The notes beneath the pieces were generated by a model. The model was not told the DNA's origin. It was given only the letters and a program-made list of their open reading frames with translations, and made no database searches. This document shows positions 1 to 6,059 of a stretch of 7,397 nucleotides of DNA, one piece after another (position 1 is the first letter of the stretch; every line of letters begins with the position of its first letter). This DNA is from Croceicoccus sp. (GTDB lineage Bacteria; Pseudomonadota; Alphaproteobacteria; Sphingomonadales; Sphingomonadaceae): NCBI GenBank assembly GCA_029936705.1, contig JAPYSD010000165.1, forward strand, positions 1-7,397, given 5' to 3'. Position numbers and translations under genes: made by a program.

Positions 1-1551
1 GGCTATTGCGTCTGACGGCGGTGCGCCCTGGAAAGGAGCAAGTGCCTGCCGGGCGATTTCGATAATCGCTGCGCGATCGTCATCGCTCAGCTTTTCGGCG
101 CTTTCCAGTTGCGCCCGCACGTTAGCCGGGATGTTGGAGGCAGCCTTCTGAACCGCAAGCTCAGCATTCGCCATCTGGCCGAGCGCAACCGTATCGAAAA
201 GTTTCGTGGTTACGGCCAGAAGGATCGCAATTTGCGCCGGTACTGAGACTGGCGCGTTTTCGGGCTGTTGGAGGCAGGCGCGAATGCGGCGACCATGTTC
301 GATTGTTTTGCGGGTGTCTTGATCAAGCTTGGCACCGAACCGGGCGAAGGTCTCGAGTTCCTCAAACTGAGCATAGGCGAGCTTGAGATCGCCAGCTACA
401 GCGCGGAAAGCTGCGCGTTGCGCCTTGCCGCCGACACGCGAGACGGATTTGCCGACATCGACGGCAGGCAATACACCCAGTTCGAACAACGCAGGGGAGA
501 GATATATCTGGCCATCGGTGATCGAAATCAGGTTGGTTGGAATATATGCGGACAGGTTCTGCGCTTCGGTTTCAACGATCGGGAGCGCCGTGAGCGACCC
601 GCTTCCGAGCTCCTCGCGCAGGTGCGTTGCCCTTTCGAGCAGCCGCGCGTGAATGTAAAAGATATCGCCGGGAAAGGCCTCGCGGCCGGGCGGACGTCGC
701 AATAGCAGGGATAGCTCACGGTAAGCACGGGCATGCTGCGTGAGATCGTCATAAACAATCAGCACGGCGCGACCCTGCGCCATGAAATGCTCTGCGATGC
801 TGGTAGCAGCGTAAGGGGCGATGAAGGTCAGACCCGGCGGATCGTTCCCCTCGGTGACCACAACCACCGTATAGTCCATAGCACCGGCTTCCCGCAGTGT
901 TGCTACCGTCTTTGCAACGGCGGAGGCACGCTGGCCGATGGCACAATACACGCACAGCAGATTCTGATCGCGCTGATTGAGAATGGTGTCGATCGCAATG
1001 GCGGTCTTGCCTGTCTGTCGATCACCCAAGATCAATTCGCGTTGACCACGGCCGACCGGAATGAGGGCGTCGATGACCTTGATCCCGGTCTGGAGCGGGA
1101 TCGTAACTGCCGCGCGATCCATAATGTGCGGCGCGTTACGCTCAATGGGCAAGCGCTCGCTGGTGATGACCGGGCCTTTGTCGTCGAGCGGTCGTCCAAG
1201 CGGATCGATAACGCGCCCCAGCAAGCCATCGCCTACTGCGACATCCATCACCCGGCTCGTGCGCCCGACTTCATCACCAGCGTTGAGATGAGAATGGGGC
1301 CCGAGGAGCACAACGTCGATTTCGTCTTCGTCGACATTGAACGCTATGCCGAGCGTGCCGCCCTGAAATCTGATGAGTTCCTCAAAGCCGACGGAAGGAA
1401 GGCCGGCCACCTTGGCCACACCAGTGGCAATGGCGGTGATCGTGCCGACCTCCTTCGATGTCAGCTGCGGTTTGAATGTTTTTCGCGCCTGTCCAACTGC
1501 GGATAAGGCAGGACCGAGAACACTCGGCAAGTTCTCAGGCTTGACGATCAT
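1..1551 (-). CDS. atpA: N-type F1Fo-ATPase, F1 subunit alpha (3' end cut by window edge)
   Basis: Alpha subunit of the F1 head, which alternates with beta in the hexamer and carries the non-catalytic nucleotide sites. I translated the frame by hand from the ATG at 1549-1551: it is open for 517 codons to base 1 with no stop. Family members are about 500-530 residues, so only a few residues should be missing. Visible motifs are the P-loop GDRQTGKT at residues 176-183, Walker B ending in Asp268-Asp269 (VLIVYDD), the stretch RRPPGREAFPGD, and VSRVGGKA with the arginine finger Arg372. The first ~25 residues do not look like the delta-binding helix of housekeeping alpha subunits. The start overlaps the atpF stop by four bases (ATGA), which implies coupled translation. 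The next gene, off the window, should be atpG (gamma). Confidence 0.96.
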   Translation of the reverse strand, partial: MIVKPENLPSVLGPALSAVGQARKTFKPQLTSKEVGTITAIATGVAKVAGLPSVGFEELIRFQGGTLGIAFNVDEDEIDVVLLGPHSHLNAGDEVGRTSRVMDVAVGDGLLGRVIDPLGRPLDDKGPVITSERLPIERNAPHIMDRAAVTIPLQTGIKVIDALIPVGRGQRELILGDRQTGKTAIAIDTILNQRDQNLLCVYCAIGQRASAVAKTVATLREAGAMDYTVVVVTEGNDPPGLTFIAPYAATSIAEHFMAQGRAVLIVYDDLTQHARAYRELSLLLRRPPGREAFPGDIFYIHARLLERATHLREELGSGSLTALPIVETEAQNLSAYIPTNLISITDGQIYLSPALFELGVLPAVDVGKSVSRVGGKAQRAAFRAVAGDLKLAYAQFEELETFARFGAKLDQDTRKTIEHGRRIRACLQQPENAPVSVPAQIAILLAVTTKLFDTVALGQMANAELAVQKAASNIPANVRAQLESAEKLSDDDRAAIIEIARQALAPFQGAPPSDAIA

Positions 1552-2417
1552 TCGCCCTTCCTGTCCAGTTTTGATGGTTCAGTGATTTTAGGGTTGAGAC
1601 CCTCGGTTTTCGCGATCGATGTTGAGCCGTGCTTTAGGGTGGTCTGGGTCTTTACTTCACCTCTCTCCGCAAGTAGTCCATCGACCTGGCTTTCAAGAGA
1701 CGTCAGATAATCGGCGATGCTCCAGGCGAGCTTTTGTCCATTTGCGATCAGCTCAATCCCGCCGACCAATTCGGGGGCGACAACGAACCGGACGCGGACG
1801 TCGATTGAGAAGATATCGTGGAGCGCTTTTTCGATTGCCGCGCGGTGTTCGGCGGGCAAATCAAATGCGCTGCGCACAAGCGCCGGATCAGGGGTCGTCT
1901 CGAGAGCCTTGCCAAGTCGCTCCTTGGACCCGCTGTCCATCTCCAGCAGCCGGTCGATGAAGACCTCGCTTATGCGCTCGTCGACATTCGCGGCGGCAAG
2001 ATCCTTTAACGCCATTCGCGCAACGGAAAAAACCTCCTGCTGGGCCTGGCGGGAGATTGCTTGATTGAGATTGTGAGCCTCGCTTAGCAGCGCTTCCTGT
2101 CGTTTTGCACGCATGCCATCGGCGGCCTTCCGTGCTTCGTCGAGGAGCCGCTGTCGCTCCACGCCCACTTCTATGATCGCCATCTTCATGCGGTCGGTGC
2201 GTTGCTGATCGAACTGCTCGTTCTTGCGCCGGAACTCCTCGCGCTCTCGTTCCGCTTCCGCCTTTCTTGCGTCGGCGTCGGCGAGTTTGGCAGCGATCCG
2301 TTTTTCGCGCGCATCGATCGCGCCTAGGATCGGGCGATAGAGAAAGCGCTTCAACAGCCACACCAGGATGAGAAAGTTGAGCGCTTGCGCACCGACAGTG
2401 AACCAATCGATGAGCAC
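1548..2417 (-). CDS. atpF: N-type F1Fo-ATPase subunit b with delta-like C-terminal domain
   Basis: Peripheral-stalk subunit b, 289 residues, which ties the membrane part to the F1 head. It begins with a GTG codon (2415-2417), three bases after the atpE stop. Residues ~5-28 form one membrane helix (ALNFLILVWLLKRFLYRPI, the typical b N-terminus). Residues ~35-150 are a long charged coiled coil rich in Glu, Arg, Lys and Ala. Residues ~168-252 contain VRVRFVVAPELVGGIEL and NGQKLAWSIADYL, which resemble the C-terminal part of the delta/OSCP subunit (pattern P-x-L-[IV]-G-G, then a D/N-G-K-like turn and a final helix). The last ~37 residues are a hydrophilic Lys/Thr/Ser-rich tail. Housekeeping b is about 160 residues, and no atpH gene is present here, so this protein probably does the delta job too. 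That role is inference; the b identity is firm. Confidence 0.93.
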   Translation of the reverse strand: MLIDWFTVGAQALNFLILVWLLKRFLYRPILGAIDAREKRIAAKLADADARKAEAEREREEFRRKNEQFDQQRTDRMKMAIIEVGVERQRLLDEARKAADGMRAKRQEALLSEAHNLNQAISRQAQQEVFSVARMALKDLAAANVDERISEVFIDRLLEMDSGSKERLGKALETTPDPALVRSAFDLPAEHRAAIEKALHDIFSIDVRVRFVVAPELVGGIELIANGQKLAWSIADYLTSLESQVDGLLAERGEVKTQTTLKHGSTSIAKTEGLNPKITEPSKLDRKGE

Positions 2418-2420
2418 GGA

Positions 2421-2702
2421 CTACTGTCCCGCGGTCTGAGCGATGATGTTACTCCAAAACGGATTGGCGAAGATGAGTATCATCGAGATCACGAAGCAAT
2501 AGATTGCGACCGACTCGATCATGGCCAGCCCCACAAACAAGGTTCGTGTGATCGTGGCAGAAGCATCCGGCTGCTGTGCCAGCGAGCTCAGCGCCGTGGC
2601 GACCGCGCGTCCTTCGCCCAGCGCGGGCCCGATACTCCCCAAGGCGATCGTCAGTCCGGCAGTGACGATTGAAGCAATCGCAATTAGCGTCGCGCTATCC
2701 AT
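2421..2702 (-). CDS. atpE: N-type F1Fo-ATPase subunit c (rotor ring)
   Basis: Subunit c, 93 residues, forms the ion-carrying rotor ring. The start at 2700-2702 (MDSATL) is chosen over longer readings because a strong Shine-Dalgarno AAGGAGG sits just upstream and the protein then has the usual length. Helix 1 spans ~5-38 with the Gly-rich stretch GSIGPALGEGRAVA. The polar loop is SLAQQPDAS, and helix 2 spans ~53-80 (GLAMIESVAIYCFVISMILI), ending in ANPFW. The ion-binding carboxylate is Glu63, and a second Glu (Glu30) lies in helix 1 where Na+-type c subunits have Gln. Ser64 and Tyr68 match Na+ ligands known from Ilyobacter tartaricus. The residue matching Thr67 of that protein is Val65. The loop has QQP rather than the RQP of E. 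coli. Ion choice cannot be settled from sequence: a Burkholderia pseudomallei N-ATPase ring was reported as a 17-mer and proton-specific. Confidence 0.97.
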   Translation of the reverse strand: MDSATLIAIASIVTAGLTIALGSIGPALGEGRAVATALSSLAQQPDASATITRTLFVGLAMIESVAIYCFVISMILIFANPFWSNIIAQTAGQ

Positions 2703-2706
2703 AATG

Positions 2707-2713
2707 CCTCCTT
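2707..2713 (-). promoter_or_regulatory. Strong ribosome binding site of atpE
   Basis: On the minus strand the sequence reads AAGGAGG, a full match to the anti-Shine-Dalgarno, four bases before the atpE ATG. It lies in the 25-base gap after atpB, the longest gap in the operon. The other atp starts have weak or no such match. This fits the need for many more c subunits than other subunits, and it fixes the atpE start at 2702. Confidence 0.85.
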
Positions 2714-2727
2714 TTTGTTGACGCCGT

Positions 2728-3429
2728 TCATGCTGAAGGAACTGGTCGTGGCTCTGATCTAGGACCAGTAACGCGTGTGGCGGCAGCGATATATACGGTG
2801 GCCAGAATGCTGAAGATGTAGGCTTGCACCATGCCGGTGAGCAGTCCGAGCGCACTCATCACGACGGGGAAAATGAACGGCGTGACGCTGAGGAGGATGG
2901 CGAGGATGAGCGCTCCGCTCATCATGTTGCCGAACAGACGCACGGCGAGTGCCAATGTGCGCGACAGTTCACTGATGATGTTGAACGGCAGCATGATGGC
3001 TGTCGGTTCCAAATATGATTTGAGATATCCGCCCAGACCCTGTTCCCGAATGCCGTACAGCGGGACGATCACCCAGACGCACAGCGCCAGAGCCGCCGTT
3101 GTCGAAAGCGAACCGGTCGGTGGCTCGTAGCCAGGGACAATCGTGAACAGACTGGCCAAGGCGACGAACAGGAAGAGCGTTCCTAAAAAGCCGATGTATT
3201 TCCGTGCGGGCCGCAGACCCACATCTTCGATTTGCTGCTCGATGCCCGTGACGATGATTTCCAGCAGATTTTGCCAGCGCGAGCGGTGCAATTCCGTGGA
3301 GAGGTTTCGCGTGATGAGCATTGCGCCAATGGCCAGCACAAGCATCAGACCCCATGTGAACACGATTGTGCCGTTGAGCTTGAAAAAGCCTTGCTGCCAG
3401 AAGACCATGTCGTCGGGACTAAGGCGCAT
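2728..3429 (-). CDS. atpB: N-type F1Fo-ATPase subunit a (ion channel stator)
   Basis: Subunit a, 233 residues, an integral membrane protein that forms the two ion half-channels against the c ring. The signature is LALAVRLFGNMMSG with the essential stator arginine at Arg164 (E. coli aArg210 equivalent). The last helix, MVQAYIFSILATVYIA, has Gln202 at the position of the conserved E. coli Gln252. Further hydrophobic helices lie at roughly 19-40, 80-99, 112-126 and 170-198. The amphipathic segment with SRWQNLLEIIVTGIEQQI (~50-68) is typical of a subunits. The ATG at 3427-3429 overlaps the end of atpR by 11 bases, suggesting coupled translation. The length is shorter than E. coli AtpB (271) because of a short N-terminus, as expected for the N-type. 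No truncation is seen. Confidence 0.96.
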   Translation of the reverse strand: MRLSPDDMVFWQQGFFKLNGTIVFTWGLMLVLAIGAMLITRNLSTELHRSRWQNLLEIIVTGIEQQIEDVGLRPARKYIGFLGTLFLFVALASLFTIVPGYEPPTGSLSTTAALALCVWVIVPLYGIREQGLGGYLKSYLEPTAIMLPFNIISELSRTLALAVRLFGNMMSGALILAILLSVTPFIFPVVMSALGLLTGMVQAYIFSILATVYIAAATRVTGPRSEPRPVPSA

Positions 3430-3733
3430 GGCGTGCCTCCGCTGCCGAGCGGGTGAGGATATTGGTCGATGAACCCGTCAGCCATTTCATCGTCAGACGT
3501 GCGGCCAGGAAGCCAAGGAGGGACATGAGCCAGCGCTCCCAATGTGATCCTCCCACCAGATAGAACCCCGCCATGGTGATGCCTGTCCGCACCAGCATGC
3601 TGCCCATGAACCAAAGTCCCGGCTGTCTTGACGAAATACCCCTGCGGACGGTCCACCATAGTCCCCCGAAGAAGAACACACCGAGCAGAAGGCCAGCGAC
3701 CAAAGGTGGCCCCAAAGATCCGAGTTCATTCAT
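3419..3733 (-). CDS. atpR: N-ATPase accessory membrane protein AtpR
   Basis: Small membrane protein of 104 residues found only in N-ATPase operons. The start is the ATG at 3731-3733 (MNELGSLGPP), which overlaps the atpQ stop by eight bases; an upstream in-frame extension lies wholly within atpQ and reads as a shadow. There are three likely membrane helices: ~9-29 (LVAGLLLGVFFFGGLWW), ~39-60 (LWFMGSMLVRTGITMAGFYL) and ~66-86. Arginines in or near the membrane, Arg49 in helix 2 and Arg79 in helix 3, stand out. In the published description of N-ATPases, AtpR was proposed to interact with the c subunit, whose second glutamate is unusual, and to aid ring assembly. I recall that as a proposal, not a proven function. 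Position and hydropathy make the identity good although sequence conservation is modest. Confidence 0.88.
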   Translation of the reverse strand: MNELGSLGPPLVAGLLLGVFFFGGLWWTVRRGISSRQPGLWFMGSMLVRTGITMAGFYLVGGSHWERWLMSLLGFLAARLTMKWLTGSSTNILTRSAAEARHAP

Positions 3734-4064
3734 GGGTGTCTTCCAGATCGTCCTGCATCGCCTTGTCTTCCTTGGCGATCCAGTGCCACGCGTTGAAACA
3801 GCCGATGGCAAGACCCGCCACCAACAGGGCGAGAGTCCAGGAAAATTCGGTTGGATGACGTTGATCCAACCAAATGCCGAGCGCGGCCCCGAGCAGCGTC
3901 GGGATTGCTACCGACCAGCCGACGAGCCCCATCATTCCCAAACCGAACCAGACGCCTTTGCCGGCATTGCGCCGAGCCTTCAGTTTTCGCTCCGCTTTAG
4001 TGCCGATCGTCTTACCGAACGACTGCTCTTGGGTTCGAGGTGTCTTGGTCGGCCTATCTCTCAT
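3726..4064 (-). CDS. atpQ: N-ATPase accessory protein AtpQ (AtpI-like)
   Basis: A 112-residue protein with a basic cytoplasmic N-terminus (about residues 1-36, many Lys and Arg) and two membrane helices, ~38-65 (LGMMGLVGWSVAIPTLLGA then ALGIWLD) and ~75-95 (WTLALLVAGLAIGCFNAWHW), followed by an acidic tail. This two-helix layout with G-x-W-L-D at the end of helix 1 is that of the AtpI/AtpQ family. AtpI of housekeeping operons helps c-ring assembly and has been linked to Mg2+ uptake; AtpQ is thought to be its N-ATPase counterpart. The ATG at 4062-4064 overlaps the atpC stop by 11 bases. The order atpC-atpQ-atpR-atpB is itself diagnostic of the N-type operon. The exact biochemical role is not known to me. 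Confidence 0.9.
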   Translation of the reverse strand: MRDRPTKTPRTQEQSFGKTIGTKAERKLKARRNAGKGVWFGLGMMGLVGWSVAIPTLLGAALGIWLDQRHPTEFSWTLALLVAGLAIGCFNAWHWIAKEDKAMQDDLEDTHE

Positions 4065-4446
4065 CGCGGACCGTCACCAAACGGCGGATGAGGTCGCCCT
4101 CCAGTTTTGCCAGGGTCGAGCGCATGTCTTGATCGCGTCGGTCGAATGTCAGGAACTCCCGTTCCACCGCGTCGCGCAACTGGCCAAGGACTGTCCCGCT
4201 CAGTGCGCGGCGGGCAGAGACGAGCACCTCGGCGCCAGATTTGATAATCACACCTTCATCGATGGCGACGAAAGTCTCCCCGTCAGAGGGCGTTTCGTAA
4301 ATCAATATACCGGGGACGAGGGCCGCCACGCAGTCCAGACGGTGCGGTAAAATGGCAAACGACCCGTCCGGCGTTTCGGCGACGATGCGCATCACGTCAG
4401 TCTTCTCGACGAAGATCTCGAACGGCAGGAGAATCTTGAGATTCAT
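4054..4446 (-). CDS. atpC: N-type F1Fo-ATPase, F1 subunit epsilon
   Basis: Epsilon subunit of the central stalk, 130 residues, which connects gamma to the c ring and often regulates ATP hydrolysis. The N-terminal beta-sandwich (~1-84) begins MNLKILLPFEIF. It shows the family's G-x-F-x-I-L-P-H element at GSFAILPHR (28-36) and the strand pair DEGVIIKSGAEVLVSARRA (63-81). The C-terminal ~45 residues are charged and helical (LRDAVEREF to LEGDLIRRL), so a two-helix domain is present. The ATG at 4444-4446 follows the atpD stop after three bases, with no good Shine-Dalgarno, so translation is probably coupled to atpD. It pairs with atpD at the front of the operon, as in all N-ATPases. Confidence 0.94.
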   Translation of the reverse strand: MNLKILLPFEIFVEKTDVMRIVAETPDGSFAILPHRLDCVAALVPGILIYETPSDGETFVAIDEGVIIKSGAEVLVSARRALSGTVLGQLRDAVEREFLTFDRRDQDMRSTLAKLEGDLIRRLVTVRDER

Positions 4447-4449
4447 GGG

Positions 4450-5865
4450 TCAGCCCGCAGGTTCGAGTTCTGATTGAGAGTTCGTTCTGGCTTCGTCGAT
4501 CGCGCCGATCATGTAGAGCGCGCTTTCGGGGAAGTCCTTGAATTCGTCACGCAGGATGCGCTCACAGCCGCTCAGCGCGTCCTCGAGACTGACCAGTTTG
4601 CCCTTGTGGCCTGTGAACTGTTCGGTCGTGAAAAAAGGTTGCGTCAGAAATCGCTCCAACCGGCGTGCGCGCGCGACGATGTTGCGATCGGCGGGGGAAA
4701 GCTGTTCCAGACCTAACATGGCGATGATGTCTTTGAGCTCATCATATTGTGCAAGTGTCCGGCGGACCTCCTGGGCCAGGCTATAATGGCGTTCGCCGAC
4801 GACGCCAGGGGTGGCCATCTTGGATCTGGACTGCAGAGGATCGACGGCCGGGAAAAGCCCTTCGCTGGCCCGCTTGCGCGATAACACGATCGACGCGGAG
4901 AGATGCGAGAAGGTGTGCACGGCTGCCGGATCGGTAAAATCATCGGCGGGCACATAGACCGCCTGGATTGAGGTGATTGCGCCGGTGTCGGTGTTGGCGA
5001 TGCGCTCTTCGAACCCCGATAGCTCGGTGCCCATGGTTGGCTGATAGCCCAGGCGCGACGGCATCTGGCCCATCAAGCCCGACACCTCCATGCCCGCCTG
5101 TATGAAGCGGAAGATATTATCGACGAGCAGCAAGACATCGCGGTGTTCGTCGTCGCGGTAATATTCGGCCATCGTCAGGGCCACATGTCCCACACGGAAT
5201 CGCGCGCCTGGCGGTTCGTTCATCTGCCCAAAGACCATCGCCATGTTCTGTAGCACGCCAGCGTCCTTCATCGCATCGTACAGCTCTTCGCCTTCGCGGC
5301 AGCGCTCACCGATACCGCAAAAGATACTGATTCCGGCGTTGTGTCCGATCATATTGTGAATCATTTCGGTCAGCAGCACCGTCTTGCCGACACCCGCTCC
5401 GCCGAAAAGTCCCGCCTTGCCGCCGCGTTCGAGCGGCGCCAGAACATCGATGACCTTGATCCCGGTCTCGAAGATCTCCGATTTGGTCGAGCGGTGCATA
5501 AGCGAGGGCGGTGCGCGGTGAACCGAACGCCATTCGACTTCGGACAAAGCAGCTTTGCGGTCTATGGCGTTACCAAATACGTCGACCATCCGTGAGAGCA
5601 CGGACTTACCCACGGGGGCCTTGAGCGGCCCGCCTGTGTTTTCCGCCGGCGAGCCGCGAGCCAGGCCCTGTGTCGGTGTTAGGGCAATGCCCCGCACGTG
5701 GTGCGCATCTTGCTGCGCCAGCACCTCAATGACGATCTGTCTGTCCGGGCCGGCACGAAGCACGGAATAGATGGGCGGTAAATGATCCTCGAAACGGACA
5801 TCCACGACACTGCCGCGAACTGCGACGACCACGCCAGCCTTCGCCAATCGCGACGCAGTGCTCAT
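4450..5865 (-). CDS. atpD: N-type F1Fo-ATPase, F1 subunit beta (catalytic)
   Basis: Catalytic beta subunit, 471 residues from the ATG at 5863-5865 (MSTASRLAKAG). An in-frame TTG at 5917-5919 would add 18 residues with no family match and is not used here. Motifs, counted from this start, are the P-loop GGAGVGKT at 155-162, the catalytic Glu187 and Arg188 in GERCREG (a Thr to Cys change from the usual GERTREG), and Walker B VLLLVDN with Asp249. QPTMGTELSGFEERI and VYVPADDFTDPA follow. The adenine-stacking Tyr is Phe338 (GLFPAVDPL), and the DELSEED loop reads EQLSPAD at 387-393. VARARRLERFLTQPFF near 397-412 is typical. It is the first gene of the operon, in contrast to housekeeping operons where beta comes near the end. 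No clear Shine-Dalgarno precedes the start. Confidence 0.97.
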   Translation of the reverse strand: MSTASRLAKAGVVVAVRGSVVDVRFEDHLPPIYSVLRAGPDRQIVIEVLAQQDAHHVRGIALTPTQGLARGSPAENTGGPLKAPVGKSVLSRMVDVFGNAIDRKAALSEVEWRSVHRAPPSLMHRSTKSEIFETGIKVIDVLAPLERGGKAGLFGGAGVGKTVLLTEMIHNMIGHNAGISIFCGIGERCREGEELYDAMKDAGVLQNMAMVFGQMNEPPGARFRVGHVALTMAEYYRDDEHRDVLLLVDNIFRFIQAGMEVSGLMGQMPSRLGYQPTMGTELSGFEERIANTDTGAITSIQAVYVPADDFTDPAAVHTFSHLSASIVLSRKRASEGLFPAVDPLQSRSKMATPGVVGERHYSLAQEVRRTLAQYDELKDIIAMLGLEQLSPADRNIVARARRLERFLTQPFFTTEQFTGHKGKLVSLEDALSGCERILRDEFKDFPESALYMIGAIDEARTNSQSELEPAG

Positions 5866-5928
5866 GGCGCCGTGCCAAATGTATTTGCCAGCTGACCTTG
5901 GCGTCCGGACGGCCGACAACTTTGCAAG

Positions 5929-5975
5929 GTTCGAGGGGCGGAGAATGGGCAGGGGGAGGACTCCGCCCCTCGAAC
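5929..5975. repeat. Perfect 15-bp inverted repeat in the atpD leader
   Basis: The arm at 5929-5943 (GTTCGAGGGGCGGAG) and the arm at 5961-5975 (CTCCGCCCCTCGAAC) are exact reverse complements, separated by 17 bases. They lie 64-110 bases before the atpD ATG. Transcribed on the minus strand this would be a very stable GC-rich hairpin. No U-run follows on either strand, so it is not a standard intrinsic terminator. It could be an operator for a dimeric regulator or a leader RNA structure controlling atpD; the sequence does not decide between them. Confidence 0.75.
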
Positions 5976-6059
5976 GACGCCTGCGCGCTGCTGATTGTTG
6001 CCATTATCGCGCGCAGGAACGATCGAAATCATGGATGCGCGCAGCAACAGCGAGGGGCG
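5932..6059. repeat. Three copies of the 9-mer CGAGGGGCG upstream of atpD
   Basis: CGAGGGGCG occurs at 5932-5940 (plus), 5964-5972 (minus, as CGCCCCTCG) and 6051-6059 (plus). The first two belong to the 15-bp inverted repeat; the third stands alone on the far side of the possible promoter. Repeated short elements flanking a likely promoter suggest binding sites of one regulator. This is inference; GC-rich 9-mers can recur by chance. Confidence 0.45.
6003..6008 (-). promoter_or_regulatory. atpD: Possible -10 box of the atp operon promoter
   Basis: The minus strand reads GATAAT here, five of six matches to the sigma-70 -10 consensus. No good -35 lies 16-18 bases upstream (around 6025-6032 the strand reads TGATTT/GATTTC). 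Transcription would start near 5996 and give a leader of about 130 bases that contains the 15-bp hairpin. The box sits in the loop of a 9-bp inverted repeat, CCTGCGCGC at 5980-5988 and GCGCGCAGG at 6009-6017. Weak evidence; an activator-dependent promoter or one elsewhere in the gap is equally possible. Confidence 0.25.

Noticed and set aside
268..1506. Long plus-strand open frames (268-705, 733-1506) opposite the left end
   Set aside because: They are antisense to atpA, whose minus-strand frame is unbroken and carries every expected alpha motif; the plus-strand products match nothing and are GC-driven shadows.
2703..2855. Longer atpE (144 residues)
   Set aside because: The extension overlaps atpB, and the AAGGAGG site places the start at 2702, giving a normal c subunit length.
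3734..3811. Longer atpR (130 residues)
   Set aside because: The extra N-terminus is an out-of-frame reading of the atpQ 3' end with a non-membrane, Arg-rich composition; MNELGS gives a normal 104-residue AtpR.
5866..5919. Longer atpD starting at the TTG at 5919
   Set aside because: The 18 extra residues have no family counterpart, and the ATG at 5865 gives the usual beta N-terminus; TTG is a rarer start.
5929..5975. The 15-bp inverted repeat as an intrinsic terminator
   Set aside because: Neither strand has a T-run after the stem.
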